Numbered from the stretch's first letter, positions 24,802-34,118 are shown. The stretch: DNA of 64,000 nucleotides from Sphingobium amiense (GCF_003967075.1 NZ_AP018664.1:4157765-4221764), one strand, 5' to 3'. Numbers and translations are program-made. Notes: a model not told the origin generated them from the letters alone.

Positions 24802-26133
24802 TCACCCCTTCCGGTCGTCGTCCACCATGTCGGACGCCAGCTCCAGCCCGCGCCGCCCGTCTGCGGGCGTATGCGCCGGAGCCTTAGGGTGCGGCACGTC
24901 GACCGGCTCTTCCACCTCCAGCATGCCTTCCCACTTGGTGATGACCGATGTGGCGATGGCGTTGCCCAGCACGTTGGTGGCGGTGCGGCCCATGTCCATG
25001 AAGTGATCGACCGCCAGCACGAACGCCACGCCCTCGACCGGCAGGTCGAACTGGCCCAGCGTCGCGGCGACCACGACAAGGCTCGCGCGCGGCACGGCGG
25101 CGATGCCCTTGCTCGTGACCATGAGGACGAGGAGGATGGTGATCTGCGTCGCGATGGGCAGGTCGATGCCATAGGCCTGCGCGATGAAGATCGTCGCGAA
25201 GGTCGAATACATCATCGACCCGTCGAGGTTGAAGCTGTAGCCCAGCGGCAGCACGAAGCTGTAGATGCGGCGCGGCACGCCGAACCGGTCGAGCTGCTCC
25301 AGCATCTTGGGATAGGCCGCTTCCGACGATGCGGTCGAAAAGGCGATCAGGATCGGCTCGCGCACATAGCGCACCAGCTTGAGCATCCGCTTGCCCAGGA
25401 AGAGCGCGCCCGCCGCGAACAGCAGCGCCCACAGGCAGAACAGCGCGATGTAGAACTCGCCCACCAGCTCGCCATAGGTTTTGAGCACGCCCAGCCCCTG
25501 CACCGTCACCGACGATGCCAGCGCCCCGAACACGGCGAAGGGCGCGACCCGCATGACATAGCCTGTCACCTGCAGCATCAGTTCGACCATCGACTCGATC
25601 ACCGTGACGATGGGCTTGCCCTTGTCGCCGATAGCCGTCAGCGCCACGCCCACGAAGAGCGAGAAGACGACGATCTGGAGGATCGAATTTTCCGCCATCG
25701 CGCCCACCATCGACGTCGGGAAGACGTGCAGGATGAAGTCGCGGAAATTGAGCGCTTCGGTGTTGACGCCGCTTTCTGCGCCCGACCGGACGAGGTTCAG
25801 CCCTTCGCCCGGCGCGAAGAAATTGACGAAGATGATGCCCAGCGTCAGCGAAATCAGGCTGGCGATGATGAACCATGCGAGCGCGCGCCCGCCGATCCGC
25901 CCCAGCGCTGCGCTGTCCCCCATATGGGCGATGCCCGCGATCAGCGTGGAAAAGACCAGCGGCGCGATGATCATCTTGATGAGATGGAGGAAAATGTCGG
26001 CGAGCAGGTGGAAATAGCCGGCGACATCCTTCGCCAGCGCCTCATCGCCCCCGACCGCCAGATTGGCTACGAAGCCGGTAATCACCCCCAGCACCATGCC
26101 GATGAGGATGAAGGCCGTCAGTCTGTTTCGCAT
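24802..26133 (-). CDS. Dicarboxylate/amino acid:cation symporter (DAACS)
   Basis: 443 aa, multi-pass inner membrane transporter of the GltP/DctA family, which moves glutamate, aspartate or C4-dicarboxylates with protons or Na+. Family regions visible: HP1-like AFSTASSEAAYPKMLEQL, TM7 GYSFNLDGSMMYS, HP2-like TSKGIAAVPRASLVVV and TM8 VDHFMDMGRTATNVLGN. The usual serine-rich stretch of HP1 reads STASSEAA. The substrate is not certain. The start at MRNRLTAFILIGMVLG follows GAGGGA; an upstream in-frame ATG adds 21 charged residues. Confidence 0.9.
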   Translation of the reverse strand: MRNRLTAFILIGMVLGVITGFVANLAVGGDEALAKDVAGYFHLLADIFLHLIKMIIAPLVFSTLIAGIAHMGDSAALGRIGGRALAWFIIASLISLTLGIIFVNFFAPGEGLNLVRSGAESGVNTEALNFRDFILHVFPTSMVGAMAENSILQIVVFSLFVGVALTAIGDKGKPIVTVIESMVELMLQVTGYVMRVAPFAVFGALASSVTVQGLGVLKTYGELVGEFYIALFCLWALLFAAGALFLGKRMLKLVRYVREPILIAFSTASSEAAYPKMLEQLDRFGVPRRIYSFVLPLGYSFNLDGSMMYSTFATIFIAQAYGIDLPIATQITILLVLMVTSKGIAAVPRASLVVVAATLGQFDLPVEGVAFVLAVDHFMDMGRTATNVLGNAIATSVITKWEGMLEVEEPVDVPHPKAPAHTPADGRRGLELASDMVDDDRKG

Positions 26134-26288
26134 TGATTCCCTCTCGGGCGCACGCCGGCTGCGCGCTCCGTTCGATCTACTGTCTTTGGCCGACACCTAT
26201 CAGGCGGTTGGATCAGCCGCAATCGGCCCGCATCCGCCCGCAGGATGTTAGACGAAGCAGGACCGGCTTTCCGCCGCCGCTTTGTCGA

Positions 26289-26864
26289 TCAGGGATAGAG
26301 CAGCCCTTCGCGCCACCCGTCGCCCTCGCGCGTGAAGTGGCGGCGTTCGTGCAGGCGATGCTCGCGGTCCTGCCAGAATTCGATGCTCTGCGGGTCCACG
26401 CGAAAACCGCCCCAGTGCGGCGGACGCGGCACCGGCCCGCCTTCGAAACGCGCGCTGACTTCCGCGAAGCGATCCATGAAGACATCGCGTGAGGGGAGGG
26501 GGCGAGACTGGTCGGACGCCCATGCGCCGAGCTGACTGTCACGGCTGCGCGTGGCGAAATAGGCGTCGGCGGCTGCATCGTCGACCGGTCCGACCGGCCC
26601 TTCGACCCGGATCTGGCGGCGCAGCGATTTCCAGTGGAAGAGCAGCGCGGCATGCGGGTTCTCCAGCAGCTCGCCCGCCTTGCGCCCCTCGAAATTGGTG
26701 TAGAAGACGAAACCGTCCGGCCCATGCCCTTTCAGCAGCACCATCCGCACCGAAGGCCGCCCGCGCGCGTCGGCGGTGGCGAGCGCCATGGCGTTGCTGT
26801 CGTTGATCTCGGTCTGGCGCGCCTCGGCATACCATGTGTCGAACAGGGCGAAGGGATCGGTCAT
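26289..26864 (-). CDS. pdxH: Pyridoxine/pyridoxamine 5'-phosphate oxidase
   Basis: FMN oxidase that makes pyridoxal 5'-phosphate, the cofactor of SerC, PabC and the aspartate aminotransferase encoded in this window. 191 aa, slightly short of the enterobacterial form. It starts [18 protein letters not shown]-binding residues are in [12 protein letters not shown] and [13 protein letters not shown]; the C-terminal signature is [19 protein letters not shown] with RLHERRHF. Divergent from the DnaJ-like gene. Confidence 0.95.
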   Translation of the reverse strand: MTDPFALFDTWYAEARQTEINDSNAMALATADARGRPSVRMVLLKGHGPDGFVFYTNFEGRKAGELLENPHAALLFHWKSLRRQIRVEGPVGPVDDAAADAYFATRSRDSQLGAWASDQSRPLPSRDVFMDRFAEVSARFEGGPVPRPPHWGGFRVDPQSIEFWQDREHRLHERRHFTREGDGWREGLLYP

Positions 26865-27001
26865 GCGCCCGTCCTATGCGCCCGCCGCGCCGCTGTCGAT
26901 ATGACCGATTGTCAGGACATGGCCTTTGCCACGACTTGAATGTGGCCCCGCTATCGTCCACATAGTCCCCAAGTGATGCTTTTGTGCAACAGGTAGAGTG
27001 A

Positions 27002-27928
27002 ATGGCTGATCCCTATTCGACATTGGGCGTGGCCCGCGCCGCCACCGAGGCGGAGATCAAGTCTGCCTATCGCAAGCTCGCCAAGGAGCTGCACCCCGAT
27101 CGCAACAAGGACAATCCGAAGGCCGCGGAGAAATTCTCCGCCGTGACCAACGCCTATGACCTGCTGTCGGACAAGGACAAGCGCGCCCGGTTCGACCGCG
27201 GCGAAATCGACGCGGATGGCAATCCCACCGCGCCCTTCGGCTTCGGTGGTGGCGGCGGCGGACAGGGGGGCGGCTTTCGCGGCCAGACGGGCGGGTTCGA
27301 GACCGGCGGCGCGGATTTCGGCGACATTTTCGAAGGGCTGTTCGGCGGCGCGGGACGGCGCGCGGGCGGCGGCGCAGGCTTTGGCGGTTTCGGGCGTCAG
27401 GCTCCGCCCAAGGGCGCGAATGTCGCCTATCGCCTCGCCGTGCAGTTCGTCGACGCCGCCACCCTCGCGCCGCAGCGGATCACGCTTCAGGACGGCAAGA
27501 CCATCGACCTCAAACTCCCCGCCGGGGTGGAGAGCGGCACCCAGATGCGCCTGTCGGGCAAGGGCCAGGCCGGGCCGGGCGGCGCGGGCGACGCCATCGT
27601 CACCATCGACGTGAAACCGCACCCCTTCTTCACCCGCGACGGCGACAATGTACTGCTCGACCTTCCCATCACGCTCGACGAGGCGGTGAAGGGCGGCAAG
27701 GTCAAGGTGCCCACGGTCGACGGCCCGGTGATGCTGGGGGTGCCCGCCGGAACCTCGTCCGGCAAGACGCTCCGCCTGCGCGGCAGGGGCTTCACCGCGA
27801 AGGACGGGTCGCGCGGCGACCAGCTCGTCACGCTCCAGATCGACGTGCCCGCCGACGATCCCGCCATCAGGGCGCTGGTCGAAAGCTGGCAGGACAGCCG
27901 TGCGGTGCGCGCCCATCTGGGCGTCTGA
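27002..27928 (+). CDS. DnaJ-like co-chaperone (CbpA type, no zinc finger)
   Basis: 308 aa. The J-domain (about 3-68) has the essential HPD motif in KELHPDRNKDNPKAAEKF and stimulates Hsp70 ATPase. A Gly/Phe-rich linker follows (about 78-135), then directly the two C-terminal beta-sandwich substrate domains (about 140-300), with no CXXCXGXG zinc repeats, which marks the CbpA/type B class. Divergent from pdxH. No heat-shock promoter could be assigned with confidence. Confidence 0.92.
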   Translation: MADPYSTLGVARAATEAEIKSAYRKLAKELHPDRNKDNPKAAEKFSAVTNAYDLLSDKDKRARFDRGEIDADGNPTAPFGFGGGGGGQGGGFRGQTGGFETGGADFGDIFEGLFGGAGRRAGGGAGFGGFGRQAPPKGANVAYRLAVQFVDAATLAPQRITLQDGKTIDLKLPAGVESGTQMRLSGKGQAGPGGAGDAIVTIDVKPHPFFTRDGDNVLLDLPITLDEAVKGGKVKVPTVDGPVMLGVPAGTSSGKTLRLRGRGFTAKDGSRGDQLVTLQIDVPADDPAIRALVESWQDSRAVRAHLGV

Positions 27929-27945
27929 GGCGTTAAGCCCGGCTG

Positions 27946-28890
27946 ATGCCGATGCCTTCCCCCCTTTCGCCTGAATCCCGGCGCAGGACAACGCAGGGCG
28001 CGCGGGCGCATTTCCACCGCCAGATCGCCAGGGTCCGCCCCGGATCGCACATCTTCGAAGTGGCGAAGCGCGTTGCGGTCGGCACCTATAGCGACGGCTT
28101 CATCCACGCGGGGAACCTCGCCTATCTGTCGCTGATGACGCTCTTCCCCTTCTTCATCGTCGCGGCGGCGGTGGCGAGCATCTTCGGCCGGACGCAGGAC
28201 GGGGTGCAGGCGGTCAACGCCTTCCTCTATACCGTCCCGCGCGGCGTCGCAGACGTGGTGCGCCAGCCGATCAACGATGTGCTGACGGCGCGGTCCGGTC
28301 CGCTGCTGTGGCTCGGCGGGCTTGTGGGCCTGTGGACCGTGGGCAGCCTCATCGAAACCATCCGCGACATATTGCGCCGCGCCTACGGAACGAAGAGCAC
28401 GAAGGCTTTCTGGCAATATCGTCTGGGCGCGATCGGCATCACTTTGGTCAGCGTCTTCGCGGTCATGTTCGCCTTCTCGATGCAGGTCGTCATCACCGGC
28501 GTAGACCAGTTCCTGCATCAGATCCTCCCCTGGGCGGACGACGCCATCACGCTCGTCGCATCGGCGAAGCTGGTGCCGATGGCGATCCTGTGCGTCGCCA
28601 TGTGGTCGCTGTTCGTCGCGCTCACGCCCACCGCCTACAAGGACCGGCGCTTCCCCAAATGGCCCGGCGCCGCCGCGACCTCGCTCTGGTGGTATGGCAC
28701 CACGCTGCTGCTGCCCCCGACGCTGTCGCTGCTCGGCGGCTATGGCCGCACCTATGGCAGCCTTGCGGGTGTCATGATCACTCTCATTTTTTTCTTTCTC
28801 GTCGGGCTTGGCGTGGTAATTGGCGCGGAATTGAACGCGGCGCTCGCGGAATTTCCCGAAGAGGAAGCGGACGAAGCGCCCGGCACTTAA
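27946..28890 (+). CDS. YihY/BrkB family inner membrane protein
   Basis: 314 aa with about six hydrophobic segments (near 63-82, 117-140, 162-185, 208-228, 238-258 and 268-292). The family hallmarks GNLAYLSLMTLFPFFIVAAA near the first segment and a late VIGAELNAALAE near the end are present. Once called RNase BN, the family is now viewed as a membrane protein of unclear transport role. It follows the DnaJ-like gene by 17 bp and precedes fabI by 19 bp, so the three may share a transcript. Confidence 0.88.
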   Translation: MPMPSPLSPESRRRTTQGARAHFHRQIARVRPGSHIFEVAKRVAVGTYSDGFIHAGNLAYLSLMTLFPFFIVAAAVASIFGRTQDGVQAVNAFLYTVPRGVADVVRQPINDVLTARSGPLLWLGGLVGLWTVGSLIETIRDILRRAYGTKSTKAFWQYRLGAIGITLVSVFAVMFAFSMQVVITGVDQFLHQILPWADDAITLVASAKLVPMAILCVAMWSLFVALTPTAYKDRRFPKWPGAAATSLWWYGTTLLLPPTLSLLGGYGRTYGSLAGVMITLIFFFLVGLGVVIGAELNAALAEFPEEEADEAPGT

Positions 28891-28909
28891 GGGAAACGGA
28901 AACGACGAT

Positions 28910-29716
28910 ATGACAGGCTTGATGGCAGGGAAGCGGGGTCTCATCATGGGGCTGGCCAACGACAAGTCGCTCGCTTGGGGCATCGCCCAGCAGCTTCATG
29001 CGCACGGCGCTGACCTTGCTTTCTCCTATCAGGGCGAAGCGCTGGGCAAGCGGGTCAAGCCGCTGGCGGAGCAGCTCGGCTCCGATTTCCTGATCGACTG
29101 CGACGTCACCGACATGGAGAAGCTCGACGCCGCCTTCGCGGAAATCGAAAGCCGCTGGGGCACGCTCGATTTCGTGGTCCATGCCATCGGCTTTTCCGAC
29201 AAGAACGAACTGCGCGGTCTCTATGTCGACACCAGCCTCGACAATTTCCTGCTGACGATGAACGTGTCGGCCTACAGCTTCGTCGCCGTGACGAAGCGCG
29301 CGCGGGCGCTGATGCCGAACGGCGGCAGCATTCTGACGCTGTCCTACTATGGCGCGGAAAAGGTCATCCCGCACTATAACGTCATGGGCGTCGCCAAGGC
29401 GGCGCTGGAAACCAGCGTCAAATATCTGGCGATGGACCTGGGACCGGAAAATATCCGCGTCAACGCCATCTCCGCCGGGCCGATCAAGACGCTGGCCGCC
29501 AGCGGCATCGGCGATTTCCGCTATATCCTCAAGTGGAACGAACTGAACTCGCCGCTGCGCCGCAATGTCACCATCGACGATGTCGGCGGCGCGGGCCTCT
29601 ACCTCCTGTCCGACCTCGCATCGGGCGTGACGGGCGAAATCCACCATGTCGACGCAGGCTACAACGTCATCGGCATGAAGGCCGAAGACGCCCCCGACAT
29701 CGCGCTGGACAGGTAG
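28910..29716 (+). CDS. fabI: Enoyl-[acyl-carrier-protein] reductase (NADH)
   Basis: Last reductive step of type II fatty acid elongation. 268 aa SDR-fold enzyme. The divergent cofactor motif GLANDKSLAWGIA (about 14-26) is typical of FabI, and the active-site residues fall at the same numbers as in E. coli FabI: Tyr146, Tyr156 and Lys163 in the LSYYGAEKVIPHYNVMGVAK region. Target of triclosan-type inhibitors in related enzymes. Followed after 3 bp by the DUF4160 gene. Confidence 0.95.
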   Translation: MTGLMAGKRGLIMGLANDKSLAWGIAQQLHAHGADLAFSYQGEALGKRVKPLAEQLGSDFLIDCDVTDMEKLDAAFAEIESRWGTLDFVVHAIGFSDKNELRGLYVDTSLDNFLLTMNVSAYSFVAVTKRARALMPNGGSILTLSYYGAEKVIPHYNVMGVAKAALETSVKYLAMDLGPENIRVNAISAGPIKTLAASGIGDFRYILKWNELNSPLRRNVTIDDVGGAGLYLLSDLASGVTGEIHHVDAGYNVIGMKAEDAPDIALDR

Positions 29717-29719
29717 GCA

Positions 29720-29950
29720 GTGCCAACGGTCTGGCGCGTCGGCAATCTTCGCGTCGTCATCTATACAGACGACCATCCGCCGCCCCATGTCCATGTGTTC
29801 GGCGATGGCGAGACCAAGATTGCGCTGACGGGCGACATCGGTGTCGTCCGGGTCGTCGGAGCCACGGCACGCGAGAGTCGACGCGCTCTCGCAATCGTGA
29901 GAGAAAAGCGCGATATGTTGATCGAAAGGTGGAATGACATCCATGGGTGA
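29720..29950 (+). CDS. DUF4160 protein, putative toxin-antitoxin partner
   Basis: 76 aa from a GTG start 3 bp after the fabI stop. The family signature is the cluster PTVWRVGNLRVVIYTDDHPPPHVHV with conserved His/Pro. DUF4160 and DUF2442 genes are often found together and are regarded as a putative toxin-antitoxin pair, but no activity is established. The stop overlaps the next gene. No own promoter is visible, so it is probably carried on the fabI transcript, which is unusual for an addiction module. Confidence 0.75.
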   Translation: MPTVWRVGNLRVVIYTDDHPPPHVHVFGDGETKIALTGDIGVVRVVGATARESRRALAIVREKRDMLIERWNDIHG

Positions 29951-30296
29951 GTTGACCCAGGCCCAGTTCGAGGAGGCCGTCCGGCGTGGCGAGCATGACC
30001 TTGTGGTCAAACCGCGCGCGCGCGCGGCGCGCTATGATCGCGCAAGCGGCCATATCGTGATTGATCTGGTCAGCGGCGCGACCTTTTCCTTTCCTGCGAC
30101 GCTGGCGCAGGGGCTGGAGCATGCCGGCCCCGACCAATTGGCGGCGGTGGAGGTCGCTGGCGCAGGTTTCGGCCTGCATTGGGAAGAACTGGATGCCGAT
30201 CTGACCGTGGAAGGCCTGATGGCGGGCCGTTTCGGCAGCGCCCGCTACATGGCGGAGCGCTTTGGTCCCGACTGGAATAGTGAAGCGGCAGAATGA
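29943..30296 (+). CDS. DUF2442 protein, putative toxin-antitoxin partner
   Basis: 117 aa. The start at 29943 is favoured because AAAGGTGG ends 10 bases upstream; an ATG at 29934 also exists but sits next to that site. The C-terminal half ([25 protein letters not shown] ... [21 protein letters not shown]) is the DUF2442 domain, which ends in the usual pattern of a conserved Trp with acidic residues. Its stop overlaps the aroC start as ATGA, so translation of aroC is likely coupled to it. Confidence 0.75.
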   Translation: MGELTQAQFEEAVRRGEHDLVVKPRARAARYDRASGHIVIDLVSGATFSFPATLAQGLEHAGPDQLAAVEVAGAGFGLHWEELDADLTVEGLMAGRFGSARYMAERFGPDWNSEAAE

Positions 30297-31366
30297 GTTT
30301 CAACAGCTTCGGACGTGTCTTCCGCTTTTCCACATGGGGGGAAAGCCATGGTCCCGCCATCGGCGCGGTCGTGGACGGCTGCCCGCCGGGCCTGCCCCTG
30401 AGCGAAGCCGACATCCAGCCATGGCTCGACCTGCGCAGGCCGGGCACGTCGAAATTCACCACCCAGCGCCGCGAACCGGATGAAGTGCGCATTCTGTCCG
30501 GGGTGTTCGAGGGGAAGACGACCGGCACGCCCATCAGCCTGATGATCGAAAATACCGACCAGCGCTCGAAGGATTATTCGGAGGTCGCCAAGGCCTACCG
30601 TCCCGGACACGCCGACTATGCCTATGACGCCAAATATGGCTTTCGCGACTATCGCGGCGGCGGGCGTTCCTCGGCGCGCGAGACGGCGAGCCGGGTCGCG
30701 GCGGGCGCGGTCGCCCGCGCGGTCATCCCCGAAGTCGACATCTTCGCCTATGTGAGCGAGATCGGCGGCGACGCCATCGACTTTGCGAACTTCGACCCGT
30801 CGCAGATCGGCGAGAACCCCTTCTTCTGCCCCGACCCTGAAGCCGCGAAACGCTGGGAAGCGCTGGTCGATGCCGCCCGCCTCGACGGCTCCTCGCTCGG
30901 CGCGGTGGTGGAATGCGTCGCATCCGGCGTGCCCGCCGGATGGGGCGCGCCGCTCTATGCCAAGCTCGACAGCGAACTTGCCGCCGCGTGCATGAGCATC
31001 AACGCGGTCAAGGGCGTCGAGATCGGCGACGGCTTTGCCGCAGCGCGGCTGCGCGGCGAGCAGAATGCCGATCCCATGCGCCCCGGCGATGGCGGCAGCC
31101 CGGTCTTCCTCGCCAACCATGCGGGCGGGATCGCGGGCGGCATCTCGACCGGCCAGCCGATCAAGCTGCGCGTCGCTTTCAAACCCACCAGCTCCATCCT
31201 CATCCCGGTTGAAACCGTCACGCGGGAGGGCGAAGCGTCCGACATCATCACCAAGGGCCGCCACGACCCGTGCGTGGGCATTCGCGGCGTGCCGGTGGTC
31301 GAAGCGATGATGGCGCTGGTCCTCGCCGACCAGAAGCTGCTCCACCGCGCGCAATGCGGCGGCTGA
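30293..31366 (+). CDS. aroC: Chorismate synthase
   Basis: Final step of the shikimate pathway, 5-enolpyruvylshikimate-3-phosphate to chorismate with reduced FMN. 357 aa. The three family signatures are visible: [18 protein letters not shown] near the N-terminus, [24 protein letters not shown] (starting near 119), and [17 protein letters not shown] near the end. It overlaps the DUF2442 gene by 4 bp. The product feeds PabB encoded at 47582; the first pathway enzyme, DAHP synthase, is at 43326. Confidence 0.96.
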   Translation: MSFNSFGRVFRFSTWGESHGPAIGAVVDGCPPGLPLSEADIQPWLDLRRPGTSKFTTQRREPDEVRILSGVFEGKTTGTPISLMIENTDQRSKDYSEVAKAYRPGHADYAYDAKYGFRDYRGGGRSSARETASRVAAGAVARAVIPEVDIFAYVSEIGGDAIDFANFDPSQIGENPFFCPDPEAAKRWEALVDAARLDGSSLGAVVECVASGVPAGWGAPLYAKLDSELAAACMSINAVKGVEIGDGFAAARLRGEQNADPMRPGDGGSPVFLANHAGGIAGGISTGQPIKLRVAFKPTSSILIPVETVTREGEASDIITKGRHDPCVGIRGVPVVEAMMALVLADQKLLHRAQCGG

Positions 31367-31438
31367 CGCGCCGAACCGACGCGCGGGCGCGGTAAAAGCG
31401 CGAGACGACTCAGGCCTGTTACGATAAGATGACGTTCA

Positions 31439-31607
31439 ACGCCCGCGGGAGGGCGTGCGGCAGAGCGTAAGCCTGGGGAGCGTCACCATGCGTCCCTGCG
31501 TTTTCCTGAAAACGCAGCGATTAAAAAGCATGGATTGACGGTCAAAGCGTCCCCTGATCGCCGCAACAGCGGGCCAGTCCTTGTCACGAGGGCTGGCCCC
31601 TTTGTTT
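31439..31607 (+). ncRNA. Candidate small RNA ending in a rho-independent terminator
   Basis: The 322-bp gap between aroC and the PhzF-like gene holds no recognisable protein but has three stem-loops in a row: ACGCCC/GGGCGT (31439-31456), CTGCGTTTTC-CT-GAAAACGCAG (31496-31517) and a terminator-like hairpin with a T-rich tail (31571-31607). The stretch between is less GC-rich than the genes. A transcript of about 170 nt is inferred. The possible promoter (around 31400-31430) is weakly defined. It does not match tmRNA, SRP RNA or RNase P by eye. Confidence 0.4.
31571..31607 (+). terminator. Rho-independent terminator
   Basis: GGGCCAGTCC and GGGCTGGCCC form a 10-bp stem with one mismatch, followed by CTTTGTTT. 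It ends either the aroC transcript or the candidate small RNA. Confidence 0.7.
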
Positions 31608-31688
31608 CCCGTCCTTTGTCCGCCATCTGGCCCTGTCGATGTGCGTGCCGCTCCGGCATCAGGGGCGCGCAACCAGAGGATATGCCCG

Positions 31689-32474
31689 ATGCCTTCGCTT
31701 CCCTTCACGCAGGTCGACGCCTTCGCCGACGCGCCTTTCGCCGGCAATCCCGCCGCGGTGATGCCGCTCGACCGCTGGCTCGACGATGCGACGCTGCAGG
31801 CCATCGCGGCGGAAAACAACCTCTCCGAAACCGCGTTCACCATCCCCACGCCCGAAGATCCCGAGGCGGACTATGCCCTGCGCTGGTTCACCCCTGCGGT
31901 CGAGGTGAAGCTCTGCGGCCATGCGACGCTGGCGAGCGGGCATGTGCTGATGCAGGGCGACGCCATCCGCTTCCGCACGCGCCAGTCCGGCATATTGACC
32001 GTCACCCGCGACGGCGACGCCTATGCGCTCTCGCTTCCTGCATGGACCATGGCGGAAAAGCCGCTGCCCGATCTCGCTGCGGGTCTCGGCGGCGCGCCGC
32101 TCGCCTCCTACTGGCGCGAGGGCGGCTACAGTTTCTTCCTCTATCCCGACGAAGCCGCGATCCGCGCGCTCGATCCCGATTTCGCGGCGCTCCGGTCGCA
32201 TGGCAATGTGATGCTGATCGCGACCGCGCCGGGGACCGATAGCGATTTCGTCAGCCGGGTCTTCGTGCCGGGCGGCGGCGTCGATGAAGACCCGGTATGC
32301 GGCTCGGCCCACTGCCTGATGACGCCCTTCTGGGCGGAGCGGCTGGGGCGGGCGTCGCTGCGCGCGCATCAGGTGTCGGCGCGCGGCGGGTGGCTCGGCT
32401 GCCGGCTCGACGGCGACCGCGTCATCCTGACCGGCACCTGCCGCACCGTGATCGAGGGCCGCTTCCTTCTCTGA
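31689..32474 (+). CDS. PhzF-family isomerase/epimerase-like protein
   Basis: 261 aa. The duplicated hot-dog-like fold of PhzF/DapF is seen in TQVDAFADAPFAGNPAAVM at the start (catalytic neighbourhood), AAENNLSETAFTIP with the conserved Glu, LCGHATLASGHVL and the second-half EDPVCGSAHC. PhzF acts in phenazine synthesis in pseudomonads, but no other phenazine genes are present here, so a different isomerase role is likely. The start is the second ATG; the first (31682) is in another frame. Confidence 0.88.
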   Translation: MPSLPFTQVDAFADAPFAGNPAAVMPLDRWLDDATLQAIAAENNLSETAFTIPTPEDPEADYALRWFTPAVEVKLCGHATLASGHVLMQGDAIRFRTRQSGILTVTRDGDAYALSLPAWTMAEKPLPDLAAGLGGAPLASYWREGGYSFFLYPDEAAIRALDPDFAALRSHGNVMLIATAPGTDSDFVSRVFVPGGGVDEDPVCGSAHCLMTPFWAERLGRASLRAHQVSARGGWLGCRLDGDRVILTGTCRTVIEGRFLL

Positions 32475-32531
32475 GCATGTTCAAAGCAGATGGCATCATC
32501 TGCTGGCTCGGAAAATGCGACAAACAAAAGC

Positions 32532-33656
32532 CTAGCCGGGAAACAGCCCCACCAGCTTCGCCAGCGCCCCGCGCACCGCCTGCCGCTGTTCCTTCGTCGG
32601 CGACAGGCCGATGCGCACCACCGTCAGCCGCTGCGATGGCGACACGAGGATATATTGCCCGCCATGCCCGACGCAGCCGAACAGGCTGGCGGGCGCCTGC
32701 CCCGGCATCAGCGCGCTGCCCGGCCCCTCACGGTTCAGCCAGACATGCAGCCCGTAGGCGGCGTTGCGGCGCGAAAGCGTCGTCATCATGTCGATCCACT
32801 TTTCGGGCAATATCTGGTGCCCGGTCGGCCCGCGCCCGCGCCGCCGCAGCAGTTCGCCAAAGCGTCCATAATCGCGCGCGGTCATATGCATCATGCTGCC
32901 GCCGATCATCGTGCCGCGCGCATCATATTCGACCGTCAGGCTGGGGATCTGCCCCGGCGCCTTCAGCCGCCCGTCGATGAAGCCCTGCATCGCCCGCCGC
33001 CGCGTGTCGGGATCGTCGCTGTTCGTCAGCATCCGCGTCATCAGGTCGGCGAGGATCAGCGTGTTGCCGGTCGAATAGGAAAATGCCGACCCCGGCTGAT
33101 GCGCCAGCGGCTTGGCTTCGGCAAAGGCCGCCATGTCGCGCGCGCCGTCCATGAAGAGCATCCTCACCGTATCGCCGTCCGTTACCGGCTCGCCATCCTC
33201 CACATGGTCGAGGCCCGATGTCATCGTCAGCAACTGCCGCAGCGTGATCGCGCCGCGCGGGTCACCCGGCTGGCGCCATGCCGGAACCGGCGCCGGCGCG
33301 TCCAGCGCCAGCCGTCCGTCCGCGACCATCAGCCCGACGAGCGCCGCCGTCACGCTCTTGCCCATCGACCAGGACAGCAGCTTCGTGTCCGGCCCGAAGC
33401 CCGGCGCATAGCGTTCCGCCACCACTTCGCCGTCGCGCATCACCAGCAGCGCGCGGGTCTCGCCCATCGCGCTGTCCTCGAACAGCGGGTCGATCGCCCC
33501 GCGCAGCGCCGATGCCGGGACCACCGCTTCGCCCGACACGCGATAGAGCGGCTCGCCCGCCTGCTGCGCCCGCCCGGCCAGCGTTCCCGCTGCGACCATG
33601 GCGATCAGCGCCGCGCCGATGCCAAGGCGCTTTACGATTCGACTGTCGATCTGCAT
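32532..33656 (-). CDS. Beta-lactamase-related serine hydrolase, exported
   Basis: 374 aa with an N-terminal signal or anchor segment (about 10-28). Active-site motifs of the class C beta-lactamase/esterase family: S97-M-G-K100 in LLSWSMGKSVTAAL, and Tyr194 in FSYSTGN (YST in place of the YSN of true class C enzymes), with GHGGQYILV near 335 in place of KTG. These changes favour an esterase, peptidase or amidase over a beta-lactamase. Divergent from a small membrane protein gene. Confidence 0.88.
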   Translation of the reverse strand: MQIDSRIVKRLGIGAALIAMVAAGTLAGRAQQAGEPLYRVSGEAVVPASALRGAIDPLFEDSAMGETRALLVMRDGEVVAERYAPGFGPDTKLLSWSMGKSVTAALVGLMVADGRLALDAPAPVPAWRQPGDPRGAITLRQLLTMTSGLDHVEDGEPVTDGDTVRMLFMDGARDMAAFAEAKPLAHQPGSAFSYSTGNTLILADLMTRMLTNSDDPDTRRRAMQGFIDGRLKAPGQIPSLTVEYDARGTMIGGSMMHMTARDYGRFGELLRRRGRGPTGHQILPEKWIDMMTTLSRRNAAYGLHVWLNREGPGSALMPGQAPASLFGCVGHGGQYILVSPSQRLTVVRIGLSPTKEQRQAVRGALAKLVGLFPG

Positions 33657-33692
33657 AAGCCGGCGGCATATAGCATAGCGGGAAACAGCGCC

Positions 33693-34013
33693 ATGAGGGC
33701 GACACGCAAATGGTGGATCGGCGGGGGGCTGCTCGCCCTCATCCTGTTCGGGCTGCTCGCCTGTGCGGGGCCGACGCTCAATGCGCGCGCCAGGCTCGGC
33801 GCCGCCTATGGCGCGCGCATCGCCTGCTCCTGCCGCTATGTCGAGGGGCGGGAGATGGCGAGCTGCGCCGGTGACAGGGAACCGGGCATGGCGCTAGTGC
33901 GGCTGAAGGACGTGCCGGAGGACAAGGCGGTCCGCGCCAGCGTCCCCCTGCTCGCCAGCCGCACCGCCCGCTTCAAACCCGGCTGGGGCTGCCTCCTCGA
34001 TCCTGCCGATTGA
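33693..34013 (+). CDS. Small membrane-anchored protein of unknown function
   Basis: 106 aa. One hydrophobic segment near the N-terminus (WWIGGGLLALILFGLLACAG) could be an anchor or a signal peptide with a lipobox-like LLAC. The remaining part has four further cysteines (IACSCRYV, SCAGD, GCLLD), suggesting disulfides outside the cytoplasm. It is divergent from the serine hydrolase with only 36 bp between the starts, so the two may be co-regulated. I do not recognise the family. Confidence 0.65.
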   Translation: MRATRKWWIGGGLLALILFGLLACAGPTLNARARLGAAYGARIACSCRYVEGREMASCAGDREPGMALVRLKDVPEDKAVRASVPLLASRTARFKPGWGCLLDPAD

Positions 34014-34035
34014 TCTATCACCGTTGTGCAATATC

Positions 34036-34118
34036 GTCACCCCGGGCTTGACCCGGGGTCCCGCTTCTTGCGGAAGGCAGGAACGAACAGCGGGACCCCG
34101 GCTCAAGGCCGGGGTGAC
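34036..34118. repeat. REPIN-like pair, repeat family B, copy 2
   Basis: The left arm GTCACCCCGGGCTTGACCCG continues to GGGTCCCGCTTCTT; the inverted arm ends CCGGGGTGAC. Same family as 17096-17181. It lies before recQ, with the remaining bases up to 34237 showing no gene. Confidence 0.8.

Noticed and set aside
24751-26136. A 461-codon plus-strand frame opposite the DAACS symporter
   Set aside because: His/Arg/Asp-rich composition without domains; the minus strand encodes a full transporter with hydrophobic segments and hairpin motifs.
26925-27001. A heat-shock sigma-32 promoter before the DnaJ-like gene
   Set aside because: A CTTGAA is present but the spacing to a CCAT-like second element is too long.
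31689-32474. Phenazine biosynthesis
   Set aside because: Only a PhzF-like gene is present; no other phz genes are near, and the family is broad.
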